From Paenibacillus alba (GTDB lineage: Bacteria > Bacillota > Bacilli > Paenibacillales > NBRC-103111), in NCBI RefSeq assembly GCF_013204855.1, contig NZ_JABMKZ010000010.1, forward strand, positions 1-64,000: a DNA stretch of 64,000 nt, written 5' to 3'. Both the position numbers and the translations under genes were made by a program. Below, piece after piece: positions 1 to 12,110 of this stretch (positions within the stretch are counted from its first letter, which is position 1; every line of letters starts with the position of its first letter). The notes under the pieces are model-generated. The model worked only from the letters and a program-made list of their open reading frames with translations. It was not told the DNA's origin and did not search any database.

Positions 1-46
1 GAGCTACCTTGATCCGTTGCTCATCATAAAGGATATTGCTTTTCAT
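1..46 (-). CDS. 5' end of an unidentified gene, cut by the window edge
   Basis: Reading leftwards, an ATG at 46-44 opens a frame that stays open for the remaining 15 codons (begins MKSNILYDEQRIKVA). A GAGGGGG ribosome site lies about 10 nt upstream. An in-frame ATG three codons earlier is too close to that site. Too little is visible to name a family; the call rests on the start signals only. Confidence 0.4.
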   Translation of the reverse strand, partial: MKSNILYDEQRIKVA

Positions 47-130
47 ATATCTCATTCCCCCTCACCAATATTGTACCTTATTGCATATTGATGACTCCAA
101 TCTAATTAGGGGGCTTCAGAGGGAGTAAGT

Positions 131-156
131 AAAAAGATGCAATTGTGCATCTTTTT
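131..156. terminator. Bidirectional hairpin terminator candidate
   Basis: An 11-bp perfect stem (AAAAAGATGCA / TGCATCTTTTT) with a 4-nt loop is flanked by A on one side and T on the other, so it could stop transcription in either direction. It contains one copy of the dispersed 16-bp element. Confidence 0.5.
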
Positions 157-231
157 AGCTCCATTCATGTGGAAAATTGGTAAATTCCTGCGATTATGCA
201 TCAATTTAAGGCTCATTTTCGTTTTCAGCTC

Positions 232-279
232 AAAAAAGGAAGAAATACCTGCACAATTGCAGGCATTTCTTCCTTTTTT
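232..279. terminator. Long hairpin built around a repeat element
   Basis: A stem of about 22 bp with one mismatch starts AAAAAAGGAAGAAAT and ends ATTTCTTCCTTTTTT. The repeat element CCTGC-ACAATT-GCAGG forms its tip. A and T runs on the two flanks make it a possible bidirectional terminator. A second, shorter hairpin around another copy follows at 293-318. Confidence 0.5.
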
Positions 280-436
280 GCGATTTTACTGAAAAAGCCT
301 GCACAATTGCAGGCTTTTCAAGCTGCTGCAGCCAACGGCTGCCACCTTGCCGCGGCATAGCAGACAGATCCTCCCACCTGGCTTTGCCGCCCGCCTACAG
401 ATCAGCAGCAAGTAGAACAAATCTAAATCTAAATAT

Positions 437-498
437 CTAAACCAACAACAATATCTAAACCAACAACATCTAAACCAACAACATCTAAACCAACAACA
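437..498. repeat. Four-copy short tandem repeat, 15-bp period
   Basis: The 14-mer CTAAACCAACAACA starts at 437, 455, 470 and 485, giving spacings of 18, 15 and 15 bp. A degenerate AAATCT tract precedes it. It sits just beyond the suf operon terminator. The frame that crosses it on the minus strand (VFCCWFR repeats) has no ribosome site and looks like a by-product of the repeat. Confidence 0.8.
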
Positions 499-541
499 AA
501 AAACCTCCAACACCACGCCAAAACGTGGAGCTGAAGGTTTT
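498..541 (-). terminator. Intrinsic terminator of the suf operon
   Basis: On the minus strand, 17 nt after the sufB stop, AACCTTCAGCTCCACG pairs imperfectly with CGTGGTGTTGGAGGTT across a TTTTGG loop and is followed by a T run. This is the expected end of the sufCDSUB transcript. Confidence 0.75.
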
Positions 542-557
542 TGTATGGTCTAATCGA

Positions 558-1955
558 TTAGCCGATGGAGCCTTCCATCTCGAACTTGATAAGACGGTTC
601 ATCTCAACAGCATATTCCATTGGAAGTTCTTTCGTAAATGGCTCAATGAAGCCCATAACGATCATTTGCGTTGCTTCTGCCTCAGTCAAACCACGGCTCA
701 TGAGGTAGAACAATTGATCCTCAGAAACTTTGGATACTGTTGCTTCATGCTCCAACGTGATGTTGTCGTTCATGATCTCATTGTAAGGAATTGTATCCGA
801 CGTGGACTCGTTATCCAGAATCAGCGTATCGCACTTGATGTTCGCTTTGGAACCTTGGGAGTTGCGTCCGAAGGAAGCGAGACCACGGTACGTTACTTTA
901 CCGCCGTGCTTGGAGATCGATTTGGACACGATCGTTGATGTTGTATCCGGAGCCAGATGCGTCATTTTGGCGCCTGCATCCTGGTGCTGGCCTTTGCCCG
1001 CTACTGCGATGGAAAGAACCATCCCTTTAGCGCCGCGGCCTTTAAGCACAACTGCCGGATATTTCATGGTCAGCTTGGATCCAATGTTGCCATCAACCCA
1101 TTCCATTGTAGCACCTTCTTCGGCAACCGCACGTTTGGTAACGAGGTTGTAGATGTTAGGTGCCCAGTTTTGGATCGTTGTGTAACGAGCACGGGAGTTT
1201 TTGAGACATACAATCTCAACTACCGCACTGTGAAGGGAGTTGGTGCTGTAAATAGGAGCTGTACAGCCCTCTACGTAATGCACGAAGCTTTCTTCGTCGG
1301 TAATGATCAATGTACGCTCGAATTGCCCCATATTTTCGGAGTTGATACGGAAGTATGCTTGTAGAGGAACTTCACATTTCACGCCTTTTGGTACGTAAAT
1401 GAAAGATCCACCGGACCATACCGCACTATTCAACGCCGCGAATTTGTTGTCGCTTGGTGGAATAATCGTTCCGAAATATTGTTTGAACAGTTCAGGATAT
1501 TCACGAAGCGCCGAATCCGTATCTGTGAAGATAACGCCTTGGTCTTCAAGTTCCTTTTGCATGCTGTGATAAACAACTTCAGATTCGTATTGTGCGGATA
1601 CACCAGCAAGGAACTTTTGTTCCGCTTCTGGAATCCCCAGCTTGTCGAACGTTTCTTTGATTTCTGTAGGAACTTCTTCCCACGTTTTACCTTGCTTCTC
1701 AGAAGGTCTTACGTAGTACTGGATATCGTCAAAATCAAGATCATCCATGTTGCCGCCCCAACGTGGCATCGGCATTTTGAAGAATTGCTCCAATGATTTC
1801 AGACGGAACTCCAACATCCATTCCGGTTCGCCTTTAATTCGGGAGATTTCTTCAACGATTTCACGAGTTAAGCCTTTACCCGATTGGAAAATCGATTTGT
1901 GCTCATCTCTAAAACCATATTTATAATCCTCGAGATCCGGCATTTGTTTAGCCAT
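558..1955 (-). CDS. sufB: Fe-S cluster assembly scaffold protein SufB
   Basis: This 465-residue protein is a full-length SufB, the partner of SufC and SufD in the SufBCD scaffold on which Fe-S clusters are built before transfer to apoproteins in the cytosol. The conserved SufB/SufD beta-helix core spans roughly residues 130-440, with the family stretch [19 protein letters not shown] near residues 193-211 and SRGLTEAEA near the C-terminus. The start is fixed by AAGGAGG eight nt upstream. It is the last gene of sufCDSUB, 62 bp after sufU, and is followed by a terminator. SufD at 3662-4957 is its paralogue; the gene order and greater length identify this one as SufB. Confidence 0.97.
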   Translation of the reverse strand: MAKQMPDLEDYKYGFRDEHKSIFQSGKGLTREIVEEISRIKGEPEWMLEFRLKSLEQFFKMPMPRWGGNMDDLDFDDIQYYVRPSEKQGKTWEEVPTEIKETFDKLGIPEAEQKFLAGVSAQYESEVVYHSMQKELEDQGVIFTDTDSALREYPELFKQYFGTIIPPSDNKFAALNSAVWSGGSFIYVPKGVKCEVPLQAYFRINSENMGQFERTLIITDEESFVHYVEGCTAPIYSTNSLHSAVVEIVCLKNSRARYTTIQNWAPNIYNLVTKRAVAEEGATMEWVDGNIGSKLTMKYPAVVLKGRGAKGMVLSIAVAGKGQHQDAGAKMTHLAPDTTSTIVSKSISKHGGKVTYRGLASFGRNSQGSKANIKCDTLILDNESTSDTIPYNEIMNDNITLEHEATVSKVSEDQLFYLMSRGLTEAEATQMIVMGFIEPFTKELPMEYAVEMNRLIKFEMEGSIG

Positions 1956-2017
1956 GATTGATTCCTCCTTAGTGCTTTGGTATTGCTTGAATTGCTGCTC
2001 TATGCGTCGCTTGCGCG

Positions 2018-4957
<2,940 letters not shown>

Positions 4958-4971
4958 GGTATTCCTCCTGA

Positions 4972-5802
4972 TTAGTACTTCGGCGCAGTCGTGTTCATTG
5001 GAACTTTGAATTCTTCCGCGTCTTGACCAACGGTTTCATCCACGATGCCGAGTTCTTCTTTGATCCAGTCGTAGCCTTCCGCTTCCAGACGCTCAGCAAG
5101 CTCAGGACCACCGGATTTTACGATACGACCTTGCATCATAACATGTACAAAATCAGGTTTAACGTAGTTGAGCAAACGTTGGTAATGCGTAATGATCAAG
5201 AAACCGCGGTCTTCACTGCGCATAGCATTCACACCTTCAGCTACGATACGCAAAGCATCGATATCAAGACCGGAGTCAATTTCATCCAAAATTACGAATT
5301 TCGGCTCAAGCAACAGCATTTGCAGAATTTCGTTACGTTTCTTCTCACCGCCGGAGAAACCTTCGTTCAAATAACGGTGCATGAACTCTGGGTTCATTTC
5401 AAGTTGTTTCATCTTCGCTTCCATTTGACGGATAAACTTGATCAAAGAAATTTCGTTGCCTTCGCCACGACGAACGTTCATTGCGCTGCGCAGGAAGTCA
5501 GCATTCGTTACGCCAGTGATTTCACTTGGATACTGCATAGCTAAGAACAATCCAGCGCGTGCTCTCTCGTCAACAGCCATTTCCAGAACGTCTTCACCGT
5601 CTAGAGTAACGGAACCCTCTGTAACTTCATATTTCGGGTGACCCATCAACGCGGATGCCAAAGTACTTTTACCTGTACCGTTTGGTCCCATGATGGCATG
5701 AATTTCTCCGCCCTTAATTTCCAAGCTAAGGCCTTTCAAAATTTCCTTTCCTTCGACGTTCGCTTTCAGACCGTCTATTGTAAATGTTGATGAATTCGCC
5801 AT
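4972..5802 (-). CDS. sufC: Fe-S cluster assembly ATPase SufC
   Basis: This 276-residue soluble ABC-type ATPase energises the SufBCD scaffold and is not a transporter subunit. Walker A is GPNGTGKS (39-46), the Q-loop is at Gln90, the signature is SGGEKKR (150-156), Walker B is VILDEID (169-175) and the switch histidine is His206. The SufC-typical signature and the [12 protein letters not shown] stretch are present. It is somewhat longer than most SufC proteins because of a C-terminal tail. It is the first gene of the operon; GGAGG lies nine nt before the ATG, and a promoter with a Fur-like box lies upstream. Confidence 0.97.
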   Translation of the reverse strand: MANSSTFTIDGLKANVEGKEILKGLSLEIKGGEIHAIMGPNGTGKSTLASALMGHPKYEVTEGSVTLDGEDVLEMAVDERARAGLFLAMQYPSEITGVTNADFLRSAMNVRRGEGNEISLIKFIRQMEAKMKQLEMNPEFMHRYLNEGFSGGEKKRNEILQMLLLEPKFVILDEIDSGLDIDALRIVAEGVNAMRSEDRGFLIITHYQRLLNYVKPDFVHVMMQGRIVKSGGPELAERLEAEGYDWIKEELGIVDETVGQDAEEFKVPMNTTAPKY

Positions 5803-5851
5803 TTCTTAAGCCTCCATAATGTTTAGATGTACTAGATACACGACAATCAAA

Positions 5852-5870
5852 AAGAATGATTATCATTGAT
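5852..5870. promoter_or_regulatory. Fur-like box in the suf promoter region
   Basis: The plus-strand sequence AAGAATGATTATCATTGAT matches the classical 19-bp Fur consensus GATAATGATTATCATTATC at 14 positions by my count, including the central ATGATTATCAT palindrome. It lies between the -10 element and the sufC start, where a bound repressor would block transcription. That Fur, and not PerR or Zur, binds here is inference. Confidence 0.55.
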
Positions 5871-5888
5871 TCTCATTAGAATAATTCT

Positions 5889-5894
5889 ATTATA
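5889..5894 (-). promoter_or_regulatory. -10 element of the suf operon
   Basis: A perfect TATAAT on the minus strand lies 87 nt upstream of the sufC ATG. A -35 at the right distance is weak (TTTCTT, 17 bp spacing). Transcription would start near 5882, placing the Fur-like box just downstream. Confidence 0.45.
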
Positions 5895-5930
5895 ACTTAC
5901 TATGACAAATCAAGAAAGGGCACTTATGCT

Positions 5931-5961
5931 AAAAAACCAAGCATTTTCTGAAAATGCTGCT
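5931..5961 (-). terminator. Terminator after the DUF1802 gene
   Basis: The minus strand reads AGCATTTT, loop CAG, AAAATGCT, then TTGGTTTTTT. This compact hairpin plus T run begins just after the stop codon of the gene at 5967-6536. Confidence 0.65.
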
Positions 5962-5966
5962 TTATA

Positions 5967-6536
5967 TTACGCCAAAGCTTGCTTGATTTCAGAAACTTGC
6001 CGGGCAAATTCCTCGTCACCTATAACAGGAACCAACGAAGCATCGTTCGGCAAGTCTGCCTGCAGCTCAATCCATGACTTGCAGCCCATATAGGCTTGTT
6101 CGATTGGAATCAGCAAAGGCTGCTCCAATTGGTACACTCTTAACAGCATAACATGCAGGGGATTTTTGCGTTTCCACTTTAATCTTTCGTCCGTGAAATT
6201 CTCCGTCCAGATGTGAAATGGAAACAGTTTATTCAATTGTTCTTGATCGCTCACTTCAATATCTTCCATCATCCGAGCAAAAGCGGTTAGCCTGATGTGT
6301 GTATCTTCCGCACTCCAATCTGCTAATGTCTCGTCGATAACGCCTCGGTATGCTTCTTTCAGCAATTCCTTTCTCTGGTGCTCATACGTCGGATAAAGAA
6401 AAAAATCATTTGATTCCACTTGGAAATCTCTTGTCTCCTCCGCAATACCTCCTTTGCGCATAATAACTATTTGTTGTCCCGTTTCCAGAGCTTCAACAGC
6501 CGATGCCCATTCTTTCAAGGCCTTTGGTTTCCCCAT
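5967..6536 (-). CDS. DUF1802 family protein
   Basis: This 189-residue soluble protein begins KALKEWASAVEALETGQQIVIMRKGGIAEE, which is typical of the DUF1802 family; TYEHQR and later PLHVMLLRVYQL are further family-like stretches. No catalytic motif is recognisable and no function is established. GAGGAG eight nt before the ATG fixes the start. It lies in the same direction as suf but is separated from it by the suf promoter and its own terminator, so it is probably a separate unit. Confidence 0.75.
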   Translation of the reverse strand: MGKPKALKEWASAVEALETGQQIVIMRKGGIAEETRDFQVESNDFFLYPTYEHQRKELLKEAYRGVIDETLADWSAEDTHIRLTAFARMMEDIEVSDQEQLNKLFPFHIWTENFTDERLKWKRKNPLHVMLLRVYQLEQPLLIPIEQAYMGCKSWIELQADLPNDASLVPVIGDEEFARQVSEIKQALA

Positions 6537-6619
6537 GACGCCAACTCCTCGTTCCCCACATTAATCCTTTTATTATAAGGAATTTTGCGGAGCAAAACAA
6601 ACCGAGTGCCTGCGTCAGC

Positions 6620-6659
6620 ATAAACAAAAGAAAAGGATGACCCTAAAGGCCATCCCTTT
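6620..6659 (-). terminator. Terminator after the 56-residue membrane peptide gene
   Basis: The minus strand forms a 12-bp stem (AAAGGGATGGCC with GGGTCATCCTTT, allowing G-T pairs) with a TTTA loop, followed by TTCTTTTGTTT. Confidence 0.6.
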
Positions 6660-6668
6660 CTATTTATT

Positions 6669-6839
6669 TTATTTTGACGTTTCTGCGTAATACGAATGTT
6701 GGATTCGGGCAAACTGATCCTGATTCTGTTTCATCGGATTCGGATCCGCTGTTTCAGATGGAGTGTCAGCACCGAAAGCCATCAGGAGGAGAAAAGCGCA
6801 TGCGGCCATAACAAGCAGGACATTCAGGATTTTCATCAT
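6669..6839 (-). CDS. Small membrane-anchored or secreted peptide
   Basis: The 56-residue product starts MMKILNVLLVMAACAFLLLMAFG, one hydrophobic segment over residues 4-23, followed by a polar tail of about 33 residues (SETADPNPMKQNQDQFARIQ). The start is chosen at the ATG-ATG pair that follows GGAGG by eight nt; a longer open frame to 6896 lacks a ribosome site. There is no lipobox, because the cysteine at position 14 lies inside the hydrophobic core. No family is recognised. A terminator follows, and the dps gene lies upstream on the same strand with its own start signals. Confidence 0.6.
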   Translation of the reverse strand: MMKILNVLLVMAACAFLLLMAFGADTPSETADPNPMKQNQDQFARIQHSYYAETSK

Positions 6840-6929
6840 GACAATAGCCTCCGGAACTGTTTTGCTTTTAGTATAGCCTTGTTTTATCAGATACATGTTT
6901 GCTCAGATTGAAGATTTTGTAAATGAGGA

Positions 6930-7379
6930 CTAGCCCAGGAACGATTGCAGCATCCAGCGATGCTTTTCCAAAGAGGTCTGTATAGCCAAAAGCATGTCCG
7001 ACGTAGTCTCATCCTGCACTTCTTCACAGGCTTGCATGCCTGCTTTCAGTTCCTGGGTAAGAATCGTGAAATCTTCAATGACCGCTTCGACCATTTTCGT
7101 CGCTGTCTCGGTTCCCGATGCTTCTTTAAGCGACGACAACTCGAGGTACGCCTTCATCGTAGCGGCTGGCTGTCCGCCAATGGCTAGCAGCCGTTCGGCA
7201 AGCTCATCCACGTGAAGAGCCGCTTCATTATAGAGTTCTTCAAATTTAACGTGCAGCGTGAAAAATTGATTGCCCTTTACATACCAATGAAAATTGTGCA
7301 GCTTCACAAACAGCAAGCCCCAATTGGCAATTTGCTTATTGAGAACAGCCGGGATGGATTGTGTTAGCGTTGTGTTCAT
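6930..7379 (-). CDS. dps: Dps family ferritin-like DNA-binding protein
   Basis: This 149-residue mini-ferritin oxidises ferrous iron with hydrogen peroxide and stores it in a dodecameric shell, protecting DNA. The ferroxidase residues are in place: His31 in HNFHWYVKG, His43, Asp58 and Glu62 in HVDELAERLLAIGG. The start is the ATG eight nt after AAGGAGG; the 18 extra residues of the longer frame are rejected. It could be called Dps/MrgA; which paralogue cannot be told from sequence alone. No clear PerR or SigB promoter was recognised upstream. Confidence 0.93.
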   Translation of the reverse strand: MNTTLTQSIPAVLNKQIANWGLLFVKLHNFHWYVKGNQFFTLHVKFEELYNEAALHVDELAERLLAIGGQPAATMKAYLELSSLKEASGTETATKMVEAVIEDFTILTQELKAGMQACEEVQDETTSDMLLAIQTSLEKHRWMLQSFLG

Positions 7380-7553
7380 GATGAAAGCCTCCTTAGTTGT
7401 CTTGGTGAACTGCTGACGAATATGCTTGTACACGCTAATTTACGTTAGAAGCAACTTTTTTATGTAGATTATGCAACATTTCCGAAGTTTGTATTTCATG
7501 CAGCAACATTTTGCCTTATACTAGGAAAAGATGACTAATACACAGTAAATTAG

Positions 7554-7569
7554 TTGGAATTAATTCCAA
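7554..7569. promoter_or_regulatory. Perfect 16-bp palindrome upstream of mtnK
   Basis: TTGGAATTAATTCCAA lies 22 nt before the mtnK start codon, just before the AGGAGG. A related inverted repeat (ATTCC-TACT-GGAAT) lies before metY at 14523-14536. Both genes handle sulfur amino acids, so a shared sulfur regulator such as a CymR-like protein is possible. No S-box (SAM riboswitch) is visible in this leader. Confidence 0.5.
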
Positions 7570-7591
7570 TGACTCATAGGAGGCTTTCGAT

Positions 7592-8818
7592 ATGTCCACT
7601 TATCATCCTTTAACGGAAGTTCAAGCCATTGCGTACTCACGTCAAATTCCTCATTTATTTCAAGAGGGCGCTGACCTTGAAAGCCAAGAAATTGGCGACG
7701 GCAACCTAAATCTCGTTTTTCGCATATCCGAAACGGCCACTGGGAAAAGTATCATTTTGAAGCAAGCTCTCCCTTATGCCAAAGTTGTCGGTGAATCGTG
7801 GCCGTTAACGCTGGATCGTGCACGTATTGAAAGTGAAGCGCTGCTGATTGAAGAAGCACTGAACCCGGATCTCGTGCCTCATGTATATGCCTATGATGCT
7901 GATCTTGCGCTAACGGTCATGGAAGATTTGAGTGACCATGTTATTATGCGCAAAGGGTTAATTGAAGGGAACCAATACCCGCTTTTTGCCGAGCACATCG
8001 GTCGTTTCCTAGCTACTACATTATTCTTCACCTCAGATTTGGGCAAAAACCAGCAGGATAAAAAAATTCAGCAAGGTCGGTTCATCAATCCGGAGCTTTG
8101 CAAAATCACGGAGGATCTGATCTTCGACGACCCTTACCGTGATGCGGAAACGAACAATATCGAAGCTCAGATTCGGGATGCTGCTGAACAGCTTTGGACT
8201 GACCATGCGCTTCATCTTGAAGTGGCGATTCTTCGCCAGAAATTTTTGACCAGCGCGCAAGCCCTTCTCCATGGCGATCTGCATACAGGCAGTATCTTCA
8301 TCAAGCCCGATTCAACCAAAGTCATCGATCCAGAATTCGCTTATTATGGACCTATGGGATTCGATATTGGCGCTGTGCTGGCTAACCTTATCCTCAATTT
8401 CGCTGGGCAAGAAGGCTGGAGCAAGGATGACGAGAGCCGCGCTGCTTATCGCAGCTATTTATTGCAAACAGTCAAAGACGTTTGGACACATTTCGAAGCG
8501 AACTTCCGCGCCTTGTGGAACGAGCATGGCGTAGATCGCGTTTTCCAAACGGCCGGTTACCAAGATTATTTCTTAACTAATCTGCTTCAAGACACAGTCG
8601 GTTTCACAGGTGCCAAAATGGTCCGCCGTATTGTCGGACTGGCGCATGTCGCCGATATTGATAAAATCGAAGATGCTGCGGCTAGGGAGCGAGCACAGCG
8701 TTTGGCATTAAATACAGGCAAAGCGCTCATTCGCATCAATCGCCAAGTAACTTCTATCGATGAGCTTATTGCCATCGTGACCCAAGAATCAGCTGTAGAA
8801 AGAGGATTTGCGCTATGA
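7592..8818 (+). CDS. mtnK: S-methyl-5-thioribose kinase
   Basis: This 408-residue kinase phosphorylates methylthioribose, the second step of methionine salvage from methylthioadenosine. It has the aminoglycoside-phosphotransferase-like fold: the catalytic loop HGDLHTGS (227-234) and the metal-binding DPEFA (246-250), with [10 protein letters not shown] in the nucleotide loop near residue 36. AGGAGG lies nine nt before the ATG. The stop overlaps the start of mtnA by 4 nt, so the two consecutive enzymes are co-translated. The length is normal for MtnK. Confidence 0.96.
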   Translation: MSTYHPLTEVQAIAYSRQIPHLFQEGADLESQEIGDGNLNLVFRISETATGKSIILKQALPYAKVVGESWPLTLDRARIESEALLIEEALNPDLVPHVYAYDADLALTVMEDLSDHVIMRKGLIEGNQYPLFAEHIGRFLATTLFFTSDLGKNQQDKKIQQGRFINPELCKITEDLIFDDPYRDAETNNIEAQIRDAAEQLWTDHALHLEVAILRQKFLTSAQALLHGDLHTGSIFIKPDSTKVIDPEFAYYGPMGFDIGAVLANLILNFAGQEGWSKDDESRAAYRSYLLQTVKDVWTHFEANFRALWNEHGVDRVFQTAGYQDYFLTNLLQDTVGFTGAKMVRRIVGLAHVADIDKIEDAAARERAQRLALNTGKALIRINRQVTSIDELIAIVTQESAVERGFAL

Positions 8819-9918
8819 CAAACACAAACAACAACATCGAATCGCCCAACACAGGGGCTGAAAACCAGGAAATTCAAGGGGCTTTGCAATCCTTGCGCTG
8901 GAACGGCCAGCAGCTTGATCTGTTAGATCAACGGCTGCTGCCGGAAGAAATCGTTTATTTGCCGCTGGAAACAGCCCCACAGGTGTGGGAAGCGATCCAG
9001 CACTTGAAAGTCCGCGGCGCGCCAGCCATCGGCATCGCCGCCGCGTATGGGGTATATCTCGGCATCCGTGAAGTGGATGCTCCGGTGGAGGGGCTTCTGG
9101 CGGAAGTCCAGAAGCAAGCCGACTATCTGGCGACGTCCCGTCCGACAGCGGTGAACTTGTTCTGGGCGCTCGATCGCATCAGAGCGCATGCGGGAAGATT
9201 GGCAGCCGAGGGCGTTAGCCCGGCTGCCTTCAAGGAAGCGCTCCTGGACGAAGCGCAGAAGATTCAAGCGGAGGACGAGGAGACGAACCGCCGTATCGGC
9301 GAACATGCGTTAACGCTGTTCGAGGACGGCTTCGGCGTGCTGACGCACTGCAACGCCGGCGGTTTGGCGACAGCCAAGTATGGCACAGCGTTAGCGCCGT
9401 TCTACTTGGCCAAAGAACAAGGCTTGAACATCAAAGTGTTCGCCGACGAGACCCGGCCCGTGCTGCAAGGCGCACGGCTGACGGCCTTCGAACTCCAGCA
9501 AGCCGGCGTCGACGTGACGCTGATCTGCGACAACATGGCTGGCGCGGTCATGTCCAAGGGCTGGATTCAAGCCGTCATCGTAGGCACCGACCGTGTCGCG
9601 GCTAACGGAGACGTAGCCAACAAAATCGGCACCTACAGCGTGGCCGTGCTGGCCAAAGCCCACGGAATTCCTTTCTACGTGGCGAGCCCGCTTTCCACAA
9701 TTGATTTAAACACGCCAACAGGCGGAGACATTCCGATTGAAGAACGTCACGAAGACGAGATCACCCAAGGCTTCGGCAAACGCACAGCACCAAAAGGCGT
9801 GAAAGTATTTAACCCGGCTTTCGACGTGACGCCTAACGAATATGTAACAGCTATTATTACTGAAAAAGGAATCGTACAAGCCCCTTATACCGAAAATCTG
9901 CGCAAGCTTTTTGAGTAA
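8815..9918 (+). CDS. mtnA: S-methyl-5-thioribose-1-phosphate isomerase
   Basis: This 367-residue enzyme of the eIF2B-like isomerase family converts methylthioribose-1-phosphate to methylthioribulose-1-phosphate. The catalytic Cys179 lies in LTHCNAGG, Asp259 in [11 protein letters not shown], and the substrate loop RGAPAIG is at 68-74. It carries a polar N-terminal extension of about 20 residues ([20 protein letters not shown]), less conserved than the body. The ATGA overlap with mtnK defines the start. A strong terminator follows; later salvage genes (mtnW/X/B/D) are not in the window. Confidence 0.96.
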   Translation: MTNTNNNIESPNTGAENQEIQGALQSLRWNGQQLDLLDQRLLPEEIVYLPLETAPQVWEAIQHLKVRGAPAIGIAAAYGVYLGIREVDAPVEGLLAEVQKQADYLATSRPTAVNLFWALDRIRAHAGRLAAEGVSPAAFKEALLDEAQKIQAEDEETNRRIGEHALTLFEDGFGVLTHCNAGGLATAKYGTALAPFYLAKEQGLNIKVFADETRPVLQGARLTAFELQQAGVDVTLICDNMAGAVMSKGWIQAVIVGTDRVAANGDVANKIGTYSVAVLAKAHGIPFYVASPLSTIDLNTPTGGDIPIEERHEDEITQGFGKRTAPKGVKVFNPAFDVTPNEYVTAIITEKGIVQAPYTENLRKLFE

Positions 9919-9944
9919 AGCTCGGGCAGCTCCCACAGTAAGTA

Positions 9945-9988
9945 AAAAAACCTTTCAAACCACAGTAAGTGGAATGAAAGGTTTTTTG
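9945..9988. terminator. Bidirectional terminator between mtnA and the AraC gene
   Basis: AAAAAACCTTTCA and TGAAAGGTTTTTT form a perfect 13-bp stem between two convergent genes, with A/T runs suited to both directions. Confidence 0.85.
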
Positions 9989-10008
9989 TTCTATCCCTCA
10001 TGACGTTT

Positions 10009-10953
10009 TCACCCTTGCAGCAAACCCTTATCCCGAAATCGGTTGGGGGTAACGCCATGCGCTTTTTTGAAAACATAATGTAAATAATTACTGGAGGCGA
10101 AGCCGTTGCTTTCAGCAATTTTCTCTAGTGTTAGCGAGGTTTGAAGCAGCTCATTGCAAACATGCTTTAAACGAACTTGCTCTAAATATTCACTAAACGA
10201 GAGATTTGCCTGTTCCTTGAAAATACGCTGAAGCTGCCTTGAGCTGATTTGAACTCGTTCTGCCACCAGCTCCAGCGTTAATGGACGCCGGTAGTTGTCT
10301 TCAATAAACTGGATCGCCAGCTGATAACGGTAGCTCTTCATATCGCGGGCAGGCAAGTTTAAACCGTGCGGATCAGCTTTATAAGCACCTACTGTCCGTA
10401 AAAGCATCTGTACGATAGACTGCTTGATGATGGTGTATTGCCCAAGTTGATTGCTGCGCCATGCTTCGTAGGCGACAAGAAAACATTTCATTGCTTCCTG
10501 ACGGTCCAAAGCAGGAACATGAGGAAGCTCGCCTAATTGACGGATGCAAGCATCCGCTTCAGCAATTTCCCAAGCTTCCCCCCACGCATTGGTCAACTCA
10601 CTTTGATCTTCTTCCGTCAACTTGACAATATCCACATGCAAGCAGAGCTCGCCCATTTCCTCGCCCTTGTCCGCTTCCTGACGATGGCTCACTCCAGGTG
10701 CTGTAACGTAAAGCATCCCCTCCTGCAAGGCATGCGTGACACCATCTAGGTTCACGCTGCCTTTTCCATAGGGGATGTAATGAATTTCAAATTCAGAATG
10801 ATGATGAAAATCGATAATTGTTCCTGCAGGGAAGGATGTCAGATGGCAGCGCAATACCCTGAGACCATAGGAGCCCCATCGGAAGCTCAAATCTAAACGA
10901 TCTAAGGCCGTCGGATTTTCGAGCATGGGTTCAAAATAGAATGGCTGACTCAT
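10009..10953 (-). CDS. AraC family regulator with N-terminal cupin domain
   Basis: This 314-residue transcription factor has an N-terminal cupin sensor (roughly residues 30-110, containing IDFHHHSEFEIHYIPYGKG) and a C-terminal double helix-turn-helix (about 210-310, ending ASSNYLHYVFKKAHGVTPNRFRD). The start is the ATG about ten nt after AGGGAGG; an 11-residue longer frame is possible. It lies 33 bp after the Gfo/Idh dehydrogenase gene and probably shares its transcript. The ligand is likely a sugar or polyol related to that dehydrogenase (inference). Confidence 0.85.
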   Translation of the reverse strand: MSQPFYFEPMLENPTALDRLDLSFRWGSYGLRVLRCHLTSFPAGTIIDFHHHSEFEIHYIPYGKGSVNLDGVTHALQEGMLYVTAPGVSHRQEADKGEEMGELCLHVDIVKLTEEDQSELTNAWGEAWEIAEADACIRQLGELPHVPALDRQEAMKCFLVAYEAWRSNQLGQYTIIKQSIVQMLLRTVGAYKADPHGLNLPARDMKSYRYQLAIQFIEDNYRRPLTLELVAERVQISSRQLQRIFKEQANLSFSEYLEQVRLKHVCNELLQTSLTLEKIAESNGFASSNYLHYVFKKAHGVTPNRFRDKGLLQG

Positions 10954-10986
10954 AAGATGAACATCCTCCCTGTCTGAGCGAAACAA

Positions 10987-12006
10987 TTATTGCGTTAAGG
11001 AATCAACACGAATCTGTTGTTTCTTAGCAACGGATTGGTTGGCGGCTTCCATCAATTTCGTTAAATCGACAGCAAGCTGAATATTGGTTTCCGCTTTAGT
11101 TCCATTTTGGATATGGCTGACCCATTGATCAAATGCAGAGATTCTTTCCGCCGGCCAATTCTCATAGGCGGTCCATTGGCCATTTGTCTCAGCAAGCTTA
11201 TTGGAACGAATCAAGACTCTTCCATCATGTTCTGAATAGAGCACACTGCCATCCGTACCGTGAACTTCAATGACAAATGGTGAAAAAGCGTTAACAAATC
11301 CTGCTTCCACAACCCCAATCGCCCCGTTCGCATATTGAAGCGTCGCAACGGCATTATCCTCAACTTCTCTCCCCGTTACATACCCGTAAGAAGCGCTTAC
11401 AGCTTCTGGAAGTCCAAGCAGCAGACGTGTTAAATACATCGGATGACAACCTAAATCAATTAACGCTCCGCCGCCGCATTGCTCAGCATTGTAGAAATGC
11501 TCCGGCAACCAGCCATTCGGATTAGACTCGGTGGAAATCCCGCCATTATGGGATAAGCGCGTGCGAACCAGGGTGAGCGTGCCTAGCAGCTCCTTCTCCA
11601 CAATTTCTTGAATTGCGAGTGTAGAAGCTGAATTCAAACGAGGCAGCGAAACTGTTAACGTCACGCCTGCTTCATTCACGGCATCCAGAATCTCATTCAC
11701 TTCCTTCAAGGTCGGAGCAATCACTTTCTCAGTAAAAATATGTTTACCTGCCTTCGCAGCAGCAACCATGACCTCGCGATGCAAGTTCGTTGGCGTATCG
11801 ATGACAACCGCATCAATTTCCGGATTGGCCAGCAGTTCACCCAAATCCTCATAGAAGGGAACACCACGCTTCTCAGCTTCCTGTTGTCCTCTTGCCGGGA
11901 GCTCATCCCATACGGCAACAATCTCCGTATTTGCATGTTCCGTTACTTGTTTCGCATAATCCCCTGCATGTACATGCCAAAAGCTTAACATCGCTACTTT
12001 TATCAT
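10987..12006 (-). CDS. Gfo/Idh/MocA family NAD(P)-dependent dehydrogenase
   Basis: This 339-residue oxidoreductase has an N-terminal Rossmann fold (VAMLSFWHVHAGDYAKQ, then DAVVIDTPTNLHREVMVAA) and a C-terminal substrate domain with GGGALIDLGCHPMYLTRLLLG near residue 180. The usual EKP motif reads EKV here. Such enzymes oxidise or epimerise sugars, inositols or their derivatives; the substrate is not predictable. The start is the ATG after GGAGG (about 5 nt spacing); a TTG frame four codons longer overlaps that site. The downstream AraC gene is likely its regulator. Confidence 0.85.
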   Translation of the reverse strand: MIKVAMLSFWHVHAGDYAKQVTEHANTEIVAVWDELPARGQQEAEKRGVPFYEDLGELLANPEIDAVVIDTPTNLHREVMVAAAKAGKHIFTEKVIAPTLKEVNEILDAVNEAGVTLTVSLPRLNSASTLAIQEIVEKELLGTLTLVRTRLSHNGGISTESNPNGWLPEHFYNAEQCGGGALIDLGCHPMYLTRLLLGLPEAVSASYGYVTGREVEDNAVATLQYANGAIGVVEAGFVNAFSPFVIEVHGTDGSVLYSEHDGRVLIRSNKLAETNGQWTAYENWPAERISAFDQWVSHIQNGTKAETNIQLAVDLTKLMEAANQSVAKKQQIRVDSLTQ

Positions 12007-12110
12007 AGTATCCTCCAAATAAGTGACTTGGTTTCATTGTATCATGACAAGGCAGGTTGATAAATTTCGAATTAGCGACACATCAGGGTGCAATATAGCG
12101 ACATCAACTT

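Larger units (their letters stand above)
131..313. repeat. Dispersed inverted-arm repeat, cluster 1 (four copies)
   Basis: Four 16-bp elements at 136-151, 187-202, 248-263 and 298-313 share the pattern (C/G)(C/A)TGC-N6-GCA(G/T)(G/C), that is, short inverted arms around an A/T-rich hexamer. Their hexamers are AATTGT, GATTAT, ACAATT and ACAATT. The same element recurs at 27748-27925 and 58225-58402. A 29-bp stretch at 174-202 is identical to 27786-27814. All copies lie outside genes. Confidence 0.75.

Noticed and set aside
286..516. A 76-residue Cys/Trp/Phe-rich frame on the minus strand
   Set aside because: It is generated by the 15-bp tandem repeat and spans the suf terminator; no ribosome site.
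6515..6712. A 65-residue frame overlapping the DUF1802 start
   Set aside because: No ribosome site, basic low-complexity sequence, and it crosses the terminator of the preceding small gene.
7380..7591. S-box or T-box leader before mtnK
   Set aside because: No T-box NNT motif or S-box conserved GAUGAAA-type core was found by eye; only the palindrome is present.
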